Shown one piece after another: positions 11,407 through 23,634 of a stretch of 64,000 bases of DNA. The position numbers and the translations under genes are program-made. This DNA comes from Amanita rubescens (lineage: Eukaryota; Basidiomycota; Agaricomycetes; Agaricales; Amanitaceae): NCBI GenBank assembly GCA_015039365.1, contig WION01000036.1, forward strand, positions 124,001 through 188,000, in the 5' to 3' direction. The notes under the pieces are model-generated. The model was not told the DNA's origin. It was given only the letters and a program-made list of their open reading frames with translations, and did not search any database. Each line of letters opens with the position of its first letter. The stretch's first letter is position 1.

Positions 11407-14264
11407 TCACCACTGGTCATTAGATCGATTAGCATCTCTCAAACCTCCTCTCCTCACAAGTCCAGAAGGACCAGCACTAGGCGGCTCATCCAAAGTCAAC
11501 GGAGCCGTAGCCGGAGGCCTCGGTAACGGCCTAATAGGCAACGGTCTCGTCTTGGCCGACTTTGGCATCGGAGAAATGTCCAAAGGCTCCAACCTATCTA
11601 TAGTCGGCTCTCGTGCGCTGCGCGACCCGCGGCCTAGACTAACGCTCCTGCTGCGCCGCTTTGTATCTTTTTCCGTGTTCGTCCTCCCTCGGAAGGCATC
11701 GTCATCTCGAGAGAGCTTCAAAGGCGGAGGCCGGTTCGAAGGTCGGACAGGTTCCAACTTCATCCGGGATTTCTGAGCGATTTGATGGGTTAGTATCGGT
11801 TGTGGGCTTGGTGGTCGCTGAGGAGGGAAGGCAGCAGCGACGGCGGCAGGGACGGTGGGAGAAACGGGTGGAAGGGCGGGTACGGGAGGTACGGAAGGAA
11901 CAGAAAGTCCTTCGAAACTTGAGGACCCAGACACGTTTGACTTTCTATATTCGAACACACGGCGGAGCCTTTGAGTCACAGTCAAGGTTGACCCCCTTTG
12001 GAACGTAGGTGACGTCGGGGTAGTATTGACTATATCAGAGTGGAGCGGCTGCGACGAAGATAGTTTCACCGTCGCGAGGTTATGGTTCGAGTACACCGAG
12101 GTGCGCATGAATCGCATTGAACGCAGTCCACTTGCGGGCCGGGTGGACGCTGCAGGAGGAATTTGGAGTACTTGACCAGATATGGTTCTCATTCCCCTTT
12201 CAGCTCCACCTTCCTTTGAGAAGGCGACGTTGGGAAAGTCCATGTCCTCGAGTACCTCACTGACTTGAACTAGAGATTTCCCCCATGATCAGCACTGTAA
12301 TAATGGAAGAAGGGATGATTGTCCTCACTAAAGTGCGCAAATCCTTGACCAAAGTTGAAGCGACACCAGACAGCGAGGATGGTTGAGATGACGACCAGGG
12401 TATAAGCCACGATACCAAGAGCTGCGAAAAACGGCCAAGATGTGAAGATGAACCGATAGGCTGCATCCTGATTAAGATAAATCCATGGTAAGAGAGGGGA
12501 TATGACTCACTTGGGCTCCAGAACATCGTCGAGAACATGGTTATCAGCAAAACGGACATGACGCAAAAGGCCAAGAAGCGCCATTGACATTCTCGTCGTA
12601 CGCAGGCCCAGCCCTAGTTTATCTCAATTCAATCATTGTACTTGATAAAATCGGATAGACATACAGCAAACATCCATGGAAAGATCATCTGGTACAGATT
12701 TAGCAGCGTAAAGATCATTTTGGGCAGACGACATACGATGATTGTGAGAGCGGCTGCGGCCACGAAGCCCTTCTCGGTCGATGCGAGAAAACTGAATATG
12801 CCGGTAGTAGCTTTATTGATCCACACGGCAGCAGAAGCGATGACAAAGAACACTGTAAGATGCAAGCAGACGGATAAAAGAAGGACGATCTATTGAAGAT
12901 GAGCTTCTGATAATTTAAGGCCATGAAGATAATTTACCCTGAGGATCCCCTCCACTGCGGGTGTTGCTCCCACAGAATTGAAGGTTTGCTTGGAGTAGTC
13001 CTACGTTTTATCATTGATGACTTGATCATCGATCGATTCGACACTCTCGCACGTACCACGTAAATCTTGTAGGTCAAGAACAACATGAACACTAGAACGA
13101 TGCCATTGACGACCGCTACAGGGACCTGCTCGATCATTCAGCCAGAGGATGGCGACTTGGAAATATAGGGACTGACCATGTGGGATATCTTCAGTTGCCA
13201 CCAAGTCCCCATGATGTCTTGACCTCCACAAGCGCCCGTGACGACCTGGTTTTGATAAACATTCATATTGTCGTACGACACCCGAATGCGCCCCGCAGCC
13301 CATCCTGTACCAACAATGTGACCGACGAAAGCGGCCCCGAGGTGTGGCAAGGATTCAGTCAAAATCTTGAGCAGAGTCAGAATAAGTGAGCGCCCTGGTT
13401 GGATAAACACTCACAGCAACCGCAGAGAGGGAAAAGAGCCAGAATTGAAAAGCCAGCAAGACGACATCTTCTGCTCTTTCGTCGTTGAGCCTGGATACAC
13501 GTATATATTTTTAGCTTGCCAGGAATTACGATATACACTGAAACACGACTCACGCTCCTTCAAGCCATAACAAGGCTTTCGCACACGTTACGTTCGGTGA
13601 ATTCTGTATGTCGAGTCGCATGGGAGTTTTCCGTGCTGGTACCGGCGGAGATTTAGACTTGGATTTGGCTGGCATTGGAACTTGGGTCGGACTACTCCTG
13701 CGCTTCACTTGCCCGTCATCGATGGAGAGCATTCGCCTCCACTTGGCGGAGGGTTGAAGGTGACGGGATTCGATGGGCGGATACGTCCTGGGTACACGCA
13801 AATCCCGTTTCCAAGCGAGGACAAACCCGGATCCTCCTCCCGGCGCAGTCGCATTGGTTGTCTGGTTTGCTACAATGATGTTGCACTGAGCTGCGTTCAT
13901 GGAGGAGATTTGGCTGCAGTAATAGAGGGCACCGTTAGCGTTGAGCGTCAGGGCGTTGGTCAAGCTGGCATTTCTGATGATGGGGGAGATCGTGTGGACG
14001 CCGGTAGTGTTGTCGTTGTAGACTACCCCTTGCAAAGCGGTCATGACAATGCATGTTAGGACGACGAGCAGGAAGTAAATGAGAGTGAACGGCGTAAGTG
14101 TGATCCTCGTATACTAAAAAAGAACGATATGTTAGACCAGACATGCTGGAGATGACGTGCACACTCACCAGTGACTTTACCCTTATCGCCCTCGACAGCT
14201 TCCTCCGCCATTCATAGTAGTCCAGGCCTGAGAAATTGATGCTGGGAATTGTAATCGAGTTCAT
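11407..14264 (-). CDS. Multi-pass membrane protein with long basic, proline-rich tail
   Basis: The ATG at 14262-14264 begins MNSITIPSINFSGLDYYEW. Successive exons, all joinable by GT-AG introns, give a first membrane span (FTLIYFLLVVLTCIV). This is followed by an extracytoplasmic loop of about 80 residues with several N-glycosylation sequons (NTT, NAS, NQT, NAT) and two cysteines. About six more spans follow, including VAVVNGIVLVFMLFLTYKIY and LHLTVFFVIASAAVW. The last 280 residues (11407-12243) are disordered, rich in Ser, Pro and Arg, with dibasic clusters. No enzymatic motif is visible. It is probably a plasma-membrane or vacuolar protein of unknown function. The frame looks intact throughout, in contrast to its neighbours. 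Confidence 0.75.
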
Positions 14265-14429
14265 TGGCGCTATCGACCAGCGAAAGCAACTCGAGGAAAA
14301 GAGCGAATGGGTTGGGACCAGCCCAATATACGGAGGCGGTAGTGGAAGAGATCGCAGAACCGGAAAAAGCCTAGCTTGTGAGAACCGCACTCGTGGCTCT
14401 GCCGATCAGCTGACCTGAAACCCTGGCAA

Positions 14430-14980
14430 CCATCTCGAGGCAGTGTACGCAGTACATAGCTACGACAATAGGTACGATATCATGTCTATTACATGGTACT
14501 GCTATTATCCTTCATAATGAATTTCACAATGATGACCGCAGTTACCTCGTGCTCGCTATAACCAATTATTAAGAGCGATTTAGATGGCATTTAGTGCCAT
14601 ACTTGTGTCTCTTGATTTCATCTGAATATTGGGCGCGTACGTAGGTTCGTTTATTCGGTGCAGGGACGAACAATTTGGCCCGTTTGTGCCACAATTATTT
14701 TTGTTGCAAGGCATGGACGAGCGGTGATACCATGGTAGCTCTAACAGCAAGAGCGCTAAAGGTACAACGCCGCCAAACCAATGCAGCATGATGATAGTAA
14801 TGCCCTCACATGAAGCCTCAACGTTGTACAGGTGCGTGGCATCATGCTTCCTTGCAAATTTGAGACGAATCACTCTCTGGAATCGCGACTACACTGGTAA
14901 TAGGCGTGTAAAGACAAATCGGTAGGAACCACTGGTATGCATATTCTGGCAGACAAACAGGAGTTGGTTCATGGGTAGCA
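14430..14980. other. Intergenic between divergent genes
   Basis: This lies between the membrane-protein start (14264, minus) and the thioesterase relic (plus). It presumably holds both promoters. No convincing coding exon or repeat is seen; the minus ORF at 14580-14873 has no recognisable motif. Confidence 0.4.
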
Positions 14981-14989
14981 AGTGGTAAC

Positions 14990-15789
14990 GATTCCGTCAT
15001 ACGGGCCACAGAGCGGGATGAAGGACCTTCCCCAACTCTCCCTCCTCTTTCCCAGACCCGCATCCCCCATCCTCACATGATTCTCCCAGCTTCATCGCAT
15101 GCACAAATTCCCTCGAACAAACCCTCCAAGCTCTCCGATCTCAACCAGACGCCGACGAATGGTACGAAACTCGACCCTACACGAACTACGTCCCAGGAGG
15201 GAGACGCGTGAACAACATAACCGCGGGCGCACTTCGCGGTCCCGGGAAACTCGCGTTGAGGCCGTTGGTGAGATCGGGGGAAAACGAGAAGGAAGTAATC
15301 GTGCTTGTCCATGTTGGAAGAGGGCTGTGCGGCCGCGATGGGATAATACATGGCGATTTGTTGGTGACATTGTTGGACGAGAGTTTAGCTAGGATGGTGA
15401 GTAGTCAAACTTTCTTCTTCTTCTTCTTCTTCTTCTTCCTTATGTGTGCGCTAATGATTAATGACTCTCGGCACTGGGCAGGCGATATCGAGTTTTCTAA
15501 CGAGTAGGCGAAATTGCTAATCTCAACGTTACCGAAAGCCGACGCGAGCTGATCGGGTTCATTGTCTGCCCCGCTTCTTCCGCCTCGCTAAAATTTCCCG
15601 TCGCATCCAGTTCATCGTCATCAAAGTCAAACTCGACACTCTGGAAGGCGGCAAGGCCAGCGTATCCGGACGAGTAGAGGTGCCCTGCTCGTCAATGCAA
15701 CAGCCACGTTTGTTCAACCCAAGTATGCCAACTCGGCTGTTCTGAAACAAGCTCTGGGCGAACCTAAGAATCCGGATCAGCCCATATGA
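14990..15789 (+). pseudogene. 4HBT/hotdog thioesterase-family protein, decaying
   Basis: An open frame to 15396 encodes ETRPYTNYVPGGRRVNN, TAGALRGPGKLALRPLV and GRGLCGRDGIIHGDLLV. This is the fungal UPF0644/THEM4-like hotdog thioesterase pattern, in which a conserved HGG is here HGD. After an intron (15397-15481) the family continues as NLNV, YRKPTRADR, then FIVIKVKLDTLEGGKAS after a 54-nt intron, and finally ALLVNATATFVQPKYA. Keeping these pieces together needs at least three frame changes: near 15507, near 15530, and after GRVE near 15680. The gene is therefore probably dead. Members are thought to act on acyl-CoA in mitochondria. The 5' end is uncertain. Confidence 0.7.
15411..15438 (+). 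repeat. CTT microsatellite
   Basis: About nine uninterrupted TTC/CTT triplets lie inside the intron of the thioesterase relic (15397-15481). They lengthen a polypyrimidine-rich intron. Confidence 0.9.
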
Positions 15790-15969
15790 AGTCATGTTGT
15801 TTGACACATCCTATCGTTTTGCATCAAGATCATGATGGATAACATCGCGTAACCACGCGTCGTGTTCCGTCATACCCGAAATTTTGGAGGCTCAGGCTTA
15901 AAAGTGAATGCTTTCCCTCCATTCAATCCAGGCAGGCCCTCAAACCAATTTTCGCAAGATTCGCAACTA

Positions 15970-16579
15970 ATGCAACTCACTACTATCATTCCCGTCCTCC
16001 TCATCTTCGTATCTAACGTATGTGCCTCACCGGTGTATATCAGTTCCTCGAACAACGGTACTATTCAAGCCATCTCAGTATGTCCCTTGGTACATTGCGT
16101 CTCTCGACGTCCCGTTAAGTTTTATCTAGAAACGAGCCCCTATACCACTCCTAACGTCAATGAAAGAACTTGAAGCAGAACTTGGCGATTTGGTAGCTCA
16201 TTCAGATTTTTTTGAATCGCTCTGGGGGCAAAAGGGATCCCAAATTCCAGGTATACCAACGGGGAGTTATATGGCATTCGAATACCGTGATGGATTCGCG
16301 GGGCACCCTGCCATAATCAAAGGAATTTGGAAAACAGTAAATGAAGAAGAAGTCATCCATGAGGGCCAATATCTCAAAACTACGGAGAAATTACTTACAT
16401 TTGCGATCAACGACAAACCGAGGGATGACCTTCCAAACTTCTTTTTTATCATAAAGAACCCGGAATCGAAGTACGTTGCTCGAGAGACGGCCGACCTGAC
16501 TATCGAAGATGCACGACTCCTCCGTAGATACGCTAAAGGAAAAATTGTGGATATGTTCACTCCTAGACCAGCCTTGTGA
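15970..16579 (+). CDS. Small secreted protein with Kex2-type processing site
   Basis: Exon 1 (15970-16077) encodes a signal peptide (MQLTTIIPVLLIFVSNVCAS). A 52-nt intron (16078-16129, GTATGT...CTAG) joins in phase 0 to exon 2, which begins AAA CGA. This creates NNGTIQAIS-KR-APIPLL, a dibasic Kex2 cleavage site after a short propeptide. The mature part is about 150 residues, with GSYMAFEYRDGFAGH and TIEDARLLRRYAKGK, and has no cysteine. I do not recognise the family. The usual stop is at 16577-16579. A GTGAGT at 16576 could instead be a donor to an acceptor at 16629, extending the frame into a lysine-rich tail to 16885; I rate that less likely. Confidence 0.65.
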
Positions 16580-16729
16580 GTCCATTCATTCGACTCGCGC
16601 CGGGATACGTACCAACATTTTTGCTCTAGTTTACATCAAGAAATCTGGATGTATAGCCCGAAGAATGAAAAGGATAGAAGGAATAAAAAGATTAAAAAGA
16701 TTAAAAGAAGGCTGATGATTGGGAAGCGG

Positions 16730-17010
16730 TCTTTATTTGAATGGCACCTCCAAGCTCCATGGCTCGTTCGCGCCGTGCATTGTCATAGTGTTGAGAATTC
16801 GATGGAAGTGACGTTAGAAAACTTGGGACGGAGCGGGTCATATTTAAGTAATGCATCCTGTGGGCTCAGTGCGGCTAGCGTGTGATGACGAAATGCCGAG
16901 CCTCCTATTTCAGGCCTAGATACTATGTTCGGATGCCACCAAAGCCGTCAGCGCCGGTACCACGACCCGAAACACACATTTAATTTATGGGGTGTCGTGG
17001 TGGGGGCAAT
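16730..17010 (-). pseudogene. Possible C-terminal gene fragment
   Basis: On the minus strand the frames read SGRGTGADGFGGIR, then FRHHTLAALSPQDALLKY and, in another frame, NARRERAMELGG. The composition is protein-like and the first piece recalls glycine-rich SGRGGxGN motifs of fungal DUF3602 proteins. The frames do not join without indels and no upstream exons are apparent. Low certainty. Confidence 0.25.
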
Positions 17011-17669
17011 GGCAAAGGCTCTTCATGTGTAGCATGTCGCTGCGATGTGGAGGGGATACTCGGAGCATCGTGTGCGATGGAACCGGCTAGTCGGGCCTCA
17101 GTCAAGTTCTTGGCATCGCGTTTCTTCTACGGTCGCGGACGATGATGACTCTTCAAGCAGCCTTCGGCGGCGGGTCCCAGCAACAAAAGCATCAGGGGTG
17201 GGCCACGCCGTCCTTCACATGGGAATAGCATTTCAATCCTGGGTGATGGATGCAGAGGTACAACCGCCAAAGGGAATAGACGACGAGGGAGTGTAGGACG
17301 CGGGCTAGGATTCGGCGAGGGAGCGTTTGAGGATATGGCGCTGTGCGCCAGGAAGTTTTCATTGCTACAATAAACACTATATAGGTAGCTGGTCTACGGA
17401 CACCCTGCTCCTGCTCACAATATCTCAATACTGGGAAAGTGGTTGACTGGTGGCGATTCAACGTTCAACGTTCAAGTGCAAGAAAGGTTGATTAAGATAT
17501 GAGCTGTATACGAGAGATTGAAATAAACTTACCGATGTTAAGGATTCAGACGCGGCAAAGAACCCCCCTGAATTGCACTTCCTTGCTCATTCTGACGTAG
17601 ACAAATATTTTCATGCATCATAGATCCTCTCACAACGCTACGCTGTCATTTGCGTACCGACCTGGGCAT

Positions 17670-18245
17670 CTACAGACCAACATACCTTTCACATCGGCCT
17701 TGCTGTGAGTTGCACTGGAATGATGCGTTGCCCCAGCGACTGCGCTCATCTGGTCTTATGACAGACGCGAGGCACCTGTCGATCGCAAGGGCCATGTTTT
17801 CCGAATTGTGGTCACCTACAGCGAACATCCCTCGGGGCGAGTGGTTGTAGAACATCCCCATCGAGCCCCAGTAAGCATCGTTGACAATGAAATCCCAGGA
17901 GGCATCATCGACAGGCGGTTCAAAGATTTCCATTGCGACAATGGCAAGACTGTGGGACTGGATGTCGCGACTGTAGTCCCGCGCGATCTGCTGGATCAGA
18001 TTGCGGCGGAGAATGAGATGATGGGCATGTGCGCTCCATGATGCAAAAGTGTACAAGAGGACACATGGTGCGGCCTGGATAGCATCGTAAAGACTTGAAG
18101 AGTTATGATAAGGCGCAAGTGTTACGAGACTACCTGTGGTAGCACGTAAGTGAGACAGGGTAGCAGAGAGATGCGGCCATGTTGTATTGGGGCTGGGTGC
18201 CGAGGCAACCGCAGAAAGCAGGATAAGCAGTATCAAGGTCACCAT
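17670..18245 (-). CDS. Secreted glycoprotein of unknown function
   Basis: A single-exon frame of 191 residues starts at 18243-18245 with a clear signal peptide (MVTLILLILLSAVASA). The mature protein has several N-glycosylation sequons (NTT, NSS, NHS, NAS) and four cysteines (APCV, DRCLAS, FQCNS, GRCER). The segment CVLLYTFASWSAHAHHL faintly recalls a thioredoxin-like strand, but no CxxC is present. I do not recognise the family. Confidence 0.6.
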   Translation of the reverse strand: MVTLILLILLSAVASAPSPNTTWPHLSATLSHLRATTGSLVTLAPYHNSSSLYDAIQAAPCVLLYTFASWSAHAHHLILRRNLIQQIARDYSRDIQSHSLAIVAMEIFEPPVDDASWDFIVNDAYWGSMGMFYNHSPRGMFAVGDHNSENMALAIDRCLASVIRPDERSRWGNASFQCNSQQGRCERYVGL

Positions 18246-18249
18246 GATG

Positions 18250-19050
18250 AATGTCTGACACGCAGTTATGATACATGACGGATGATGCCAGAGGTTTCGG
18301 TTTGATCGTGTTATATTCGCACGGTGCCCATCTTATGGTTTATCCCAAAGATGAACACTGGCCTTATCATGTATCGTTTGCTAAATGTCTCTGGTAGCGA
18401 GACTAAAGTCACTGTAATGGGAGTGTAATGGGGGATAACATCCTGCGAATTACGGATGGCGGTCGGACGGTCCAGTGGGACAAATACACGGCCGGGCTTT
18501 TTCACCTGGGCAGTGGGAGGTGGACTATTGTGACCCTGGTCTACTCCCCTAACACCATCTCACTCTTTGAGAATGGAGCTTAAATCCACCTGCGCCTATG
18601 ATGGCGGTGGCTCCCCATGGTCCGCAACATTCTCTGTGCAGCATCCGGATACTGGCACCGCCTGGCAGAACGCCTTTGGGATACGACCAAGTTCTAGGAG
18701 TTATCCTTGATTGTAACTCAGCGCGACGAGTGAGCTCTGTAGCAGTCCATGAGGTAAAGCCTCCTACAGGCTCAAGTTAATTAAACGTAGCATGACTTGA
18801 CCACTTCACCCAGTGTAGTTCTCAGTCTCATTTCACTGGTCCGACCTCGAGGCCGCGCATCGCATCGCTACCTAATCAATATTGCCAAACATTCCATGAA
18901 TCCACCTGTGAATTGATTTGAATACTTGTATCAACACGCAGAATAGACAATGGACCAGTTACTTAAGGTGTCTCTGTCGTTAAGTTAATAACAGGTGGTA
19001 CAAGTTATATGAAGAAGCTACATCTCATTGAACTGCGCCGCATGATTCAA
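18250..19050. other. Intergenic, no gene recognised
   Basis: This lies between the secreted glycoprotein start and the amidohydrolase stop. It has only short ORFs without motifs, and no repeat was noticed. Confidence 0.4.
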
Positions 19051-19053
19051 GGT

Positions 19054-20523
19054 TCAGGGAGTCCCTAATCCGTAAATTCTGTTTGCATTTCCGTACAATA
19101 TTGCCTTGGCGAATCTGACTGCTTCCGATTCCATAAGGTGGTCGCGACGAACTGCGTCATTCCAGGACCTATATTCGCGTCAGGAAGCATCTTGCTCCTC
19201 AGGCACGACGACGTACTTCGCATAGTGTACTTCGAAATTGTACAGGCCGCAAGATAGTACGACTCGGGCCAAAAATGCCCATCACCTGAAGGAATGATGT
19301 ATAAGAATGGCGCATCACGGAACACGAAAGAGGCGTACTAGAGAACATGACTTTAGTGACGGGGCTTATTTCAAGTGCCTGGCTAAGGATATCGTGTTGT
19401 CCCCTTCCCGAGACCATTGGGAAGATCTTGTACGGTATCGTCAAGACAGCGAAATGAAACCATTGGGTAACTTACCTCTCCAACGTCGAGAAAGACGTTT
19501 GAATAGACGGATGTGAGGTAACCAGCTTCACGCGTGAAAGGATACGAAGCGTGAAGTAGCACAAATTTGACTTGAGGATAGGCTTTAATCAATGGTTGCA
19601 GGAGTGCCGGGGATGCGAGCTTCAAGGATAAATCGTTATCCCCTAAGCCGGTATGGAATTGAACTGTGAAGATCAGTTCAAGTATCTTTGAGCGGCGTCG
19701 GGCATCGTACGTACTAGGTTTTCCAGTTTCCTTGCAAACCTCGAGCGCCAAGCGTAAAATGTAATCGTTAAGAGGTTTGTGTTGCAGGCGCACCGAATCC
19801 GCTCGACGGTGCAAAAACAACACGTCCCTAAATACCCTAATGACGGTTTCGGGGGCATCAGACAAGGAAACATCTAAACCAGTACGATAGCATATGATGG
19901 ACTTGAATCCCACAACTCTGCTATTCGGCTCTGAAATGAGTTTTCTTAGGTGATCTTGAAACGCGCTCGTGAAGCGATCAAACAGCTCTCCCTGAGCAAT
20001 GTTGCTGGGCAACACAGTCGTCCCGGCTTGTGATGCGAACAAATCTCGAAGAATGGCCTAGTCGCAACATCACACTTAAATCTAATAACGATGGGGAAGG
20101 ACGCACCTCGGCTTCGGTCTCTACCCTCACGATTCTCCTTATCCTTTGTTTGGTAAACTGATCGTGCCATCCGAGGCTTTCTAATTCCTGTTTCGGTGCG
20201 AGACCATCATCAATTAAAATACAGTGAATGTTGGACTCTTGGAGGCAAAGCCTGCACAACTCGACGTAGTCCATTGAGGCCCGTTTCGCTTTCACGTCAG
20301 CCCATGATTCATTGTCTCGCATTCCAAACAACTTTTTAAGCTGGATCGCAGCGCGAGAGCACGCCAGCGTGTTTGGCGCATCGTTGATCAAAGCTTCACT
20401 GCTTGCTTCCGAAATGGTTTCTTCGAAGGGAAGAGCATTGCTGTTTGCGTTGCTGAGAAGCGGGTGTGCGTGATTGTCGATCGCTGGATAGGCAAGCGTT
20501 GCTCGGAGTAGCTCAGCACTCAT
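19054..20523 (-). CDS. FluG-type amidohydrolase (amidohydrolase_2), C-terminal frame problem
   Basis: The ATG is at 20521-20523 (MSAELLRATLAYPAIDNHAHPLL). IDNHAHPL gives the metal-binding HxH of the amidohydrolase TIM barrel. Introns at 20058-20106, 19427-19475 and 19286-19338 join exons encoding VVGFKSIICYRTGLD, VQFHTGLGDNDL, FVLLHASYPFTREAGYL, NVFLDVGE, VSGRGQHDILSQALE and SSDGHFWPESYYLA, the usual order in FluG N-domain-like enzymes. The last family motif, AILYGNANRIYGLG, ends at 19054 but lies in another frame from YYLA. Either a one-base indel near 19240-19260 or a longer intron removing a conserved helix is needed. Function in nitrogen metabolism is inferred from relatives only. Confidence 0.7.
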
Positions 20524-21072
20524 GATGGTAGAAGTTTTGATCAAATTCAGTTTTAGGGGTAACTATTCGGGTTGTCCACCTGACGTGGGCTGCTAAAATA
20601 GTATATGAGTTGGAGTAGAATAGTACGAGAGGCTAATTTTTCTCATACTGCAAGGCTCAAGTAAACTCGTTAGGCTTGCTCCGCCCAGCTGCATCCGAAA
20701 CTCCTAGCTTGATCGACGACGAGAGATCACGATGGCACCGCTTAGCATTGCGTCGCACTGCTTCGCGGCACGATCCTCGATGCGTTGTTTATGAAGTAAA
20801 GCTCAAAAACGTTAGTTTGCATCTGCTGACCTGTTTTTCGACTTGGGCGTCTGGCAAGTATAGCAATAGAAAATATCTCTGGCGCTTTTTGGGAAAGAGC
20901 AAGTATCGTTCGCGATTGCGGAAGGCTCCACGCGCCGACCAAACTGGATATTTATGCACCAAACAAAACCGTCACTCGACGCGATCGAGAGCATGGAGGA
21001 TCTGTCCCTAATCGAACGCAAGGTCCGGTCGTGTGGAAACTGGCTCTAGGACGTCTGAACTACTTTGGAGAA

Positions 21073-21079
21073 TATAAAA
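21073..21079 (+). promoter_or_regulatory. TATA box of the HsbA-like gene
   Basis: TATAAAA lies about 47 bases before the ATG at 21126, within GGAGAATATAAAAGCC. It is well placed for a strongly expressed secreted-protein gene. Confidence 0.65.
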
Positions 21080-21125
21080 GCCAGCGCAATGAGCTGCAGG
21101 AGCATTCGCTATCCACGTTCGCAAC

Positions 21126-21845
21126 ATGGTCAAATTCAGCTCTGCCCTCCTTGTCCTCACTACCTTGGCCATCTCCGCCTTCGCATCCCCCATCGAGCCC
21201 CGCGACGTTAACAAAGTCGAAAGCGACTTGAAGCAGGTCGCACACGATATCGTCAGCCTCAATACCGCGGTTACCAATGTTGGCGCTATGCTCTCTCTAA
21301 GTCAAGCATTGGTAAATATTATTTTGATCCATCATTAGATATGGGCTGTTCTAAACAAGCTATAGGGAATCAAAGCAAGCGTCGAGAACGCACAGAAGGA
21401 CATTGGAATGACCACCGATGACGTCAAGGTTCGTATTCTGGCCAGAACTAAAGCACATCGCGCTGATTTATCATCGTGCTTTTCAGCAAATTACCAGCGT
21501 CTCCGATGCAGATGCAAAGCAAATCATGGGAGAAGTGGACAACTTTGTCCCGACCATCTTGAATCTCCTGAAGAATATTGACGACAAGAAAGCTGCCTTT
21601 GTCAATTTGCCTCTCCCAGGTGCCATGGCCATCATGAAACAAGATCTTCAAAATATGCACAAGCAATCGACTGAACTCTCTGACGCTTTGATCGCTTTAG
21701 CCCCCGTTCGTAACCCGTTTATGTATTTCTGCGGTTCTGATAATCGTTGTTTATTTAGGCTACCATCAAGGCTCATGCTATCCAAACGAAAAACCTTGTT
21801 GAAGGCGCGTTCGAGAAACTCTTGAATGATTTCAACGCCAATTAG
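21126..21845 (+). CDS. HsbA-like hydrophobic surface-binding secreted protein
   Basis: Four exons (21126-21311, 21366-21428, 21487-21705, 21759-21845) join in frame into 184 residues. A signal peptide (MVKFSSALLVLTTLAISAFA) is followed by PIEPRDVNKVESDLKQV and an all-alpha domain with GIKASVENAQKDI, DADAKQIMGEVDNFV and TIKAHAIQTKNLVEG. This is the pattern of hydrophobic surface-binding protein A / cell-wall galactomannoprotein (PF12296). Members bind hydrophobic surfaces and can recruit hydrolases. The gene is intact, with a good TATA box. Confidence 0.85.
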
Positions 21846-22049
21846 TCACATGTTGCTCGTTCAGCGTTAGTTTTCCTTGCACCTTCTTGCTCTGTCCCCA
21901 CGCCACGTGCATACTTTTATAGTGTCTTGAACCGTTGAATGTTGTATGCCGTATGCTATATGTATTGACTACTTATCATTGAGTTGCATCGACGTTGTGA
22001 CCTTGAGGGCATGTTGCGAGCATGGTAATGATATTCTTCGGCTCCTGTG

Positions 22050-23090
22050 TTGGTTCAAACACTCTACTATTTGATTTATGGACAGGACAATAGGTCCGAA
22101 ACAACTTTCTGGAACCCAGAACATGAGGCTACTGTTCTAAGTATATCGGCGACAAATTCCGCTTCACCTCATGTTCCACAACATGTCAGAAACTCTTCGT
22201 TTCCCCCATTTGTTTACCAGCTTTGTCAACCCCAGTTTCCGAACTGAAGAAATAATCAGTGCAAAAGATGCGGAACTCACCAATCGTATGCGCCGTTGCG
22301 ATGCGGATTCTGGTTTATCTAGACACCTGCTTCCCATGGACAAGGTGTTCAAGAAAAACTTGCTCGCTATTTGAGTTCATGCGCGAGTAATACTCATGTA
22401 CGCGCTGATCACCTCTGGAAATTCGGCGATCTTAAACGATTTCTTCGAGTGATGCGCGACGTTAGTGATCTGAAATGTTGAGGATAATTCTGGTCTCGTA
22501 AGGACACAAACATTTATACTACGAATGTCGCGAACTTCATTGAAATGTTAGTTTTGCAAATATCATGATCAAGATCAAAGAATAGGACATCTCATTGTGC
22601 CATCAACCACGTCCGCAAAAGCCTCAAAAGCCTCGAAATCGAAACCCGGGGCCCCAGCCCAGTGGGAAGCTTCCTTCCCCTCAAGTATTTGGCATGTCAC
22701 TATCATGTACAGTTTAGTTGTACATATATACATTATTTTTCACGAAAGGAAAATTAATTGTGAGTTTAACAAGTGGTATCACGGGTCTCTGTTAGGCTTT
22801 TGATAACATATTATGCAGTTTGGAAAAAGTCAATTGGAAAAGCACACGATCTTAATTTGAACATGCCCTTCCAGGCCCTTCCCTGTTGCAAACTTGCAAT
22901 ACACCACGCAATTTAAGCAACTGCAACCGAAACCGAGCGACAACCGATGCAACAGCAACCGGTTGCAGCGGCAACTCGATTTGTAAACACTAACCACGAA
23001 GCATCGAAGAAGCATCGATCTCCGCTTTGACTGTACATTGATGTTCAGATGGACTGTGTTAGAAGGCTTTACTCACCCGTAATCATTGGC
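22050..23090. other. Intergenic with a CAACCG-rich patch
   Basis: I recognise no gene. At 22917-22977 there is a short irregular repeat of CAACYG units containing the palindrome CAACCGGTTG. Short ORFs at 22164-22374 and 22597-22803 lack motifs. Confidence 0.4.
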
Positions 23091-23097
23091 TTGAATC

Positions 23098-23634
23098 TCA
23101 AGCAGAGTAAGACACGGGCATCACCACACCGCGAGCTGCCTCGATGACCCTTGCAGTGATCGTTTTGTCATCGTGGAATGTCGACAATCGAACTACTTCA
23201 TCCATTGGACACCAGACGGCATCAAAATCCTCGTCGTCTTGTTCTGTCGTATTCATCTGGCGTATGGCGCAAGAATCACCTCGCGCCGCATACCAAAAGA
23301 TGATCTTCAGCACACCCTGAGTCGTCCTTTGCGTCACAGCGACGGGTTCCGTTGTCCCTCCAGGTATCGCAGATCGAACATCATCATTCCCGTGGAGGGT
23401 AGCAAGGGTGGTCAACTGAAGGGGTAGTAGCTCAATGATGTATCCTGTTTCTTCGTATGTCTCGCGAACGGCTGTTTCTTCGAGCTGTTCCCCTACATCT
23501 TTTCTCCCCTTTGGAAGGCAATATTCGTCTGTTTTTCTCAAGTAGATGACGAGGACCTTAGATCGATCGATATCGAGGGTAACTGTACCACAACTGATGA
23601 CGAAGGATTCAGAGAGATGAAGAGATCTATTCAT
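23098..23634 (-). CDS. Nudix hydrolase
   Basis: A single-exon frame of 178 residues begins MNRSLHLSESFVISCG. The Nudix box is visible around residues 42-64 as GRKDVGEQLEETAVRETYEE followed by TGY, matching GX5EX7REUXEEXGU with the metal-binding glutamates. YCLPKGRK precedes it, as in diphosphoinositol-polyphosphate and diadenosine-polyphosphate hydrolases. It would cleave a nucleoside or inositol diphosphate-linked substrate; the exact one cannot be told. Frame and key residues are intact. Confidence 0.85.
   Translation of the reverse strand: MNRSLHLSESFVISCGTVTLDIDRSKVLVIYLRKTDEYCLPKGRKDVGEQLEETAVRETYEETGYIIELLPLQLTTLATLHGNDDVRSAIPGGTTEPVAVTQRTTQGVLKIIFWYAARGDSCAIRQMNTTEQDDEDFDAVWCPMDEVVRLSTFHDDKTITARVIEAARGVVMPVSYSA

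Noticed and set aside
15092..15370. Minus-strand ORFs of 92 codons
   Set aside because: They are shadows of the plus-strand thioesterase exon, which has clear family motifs.
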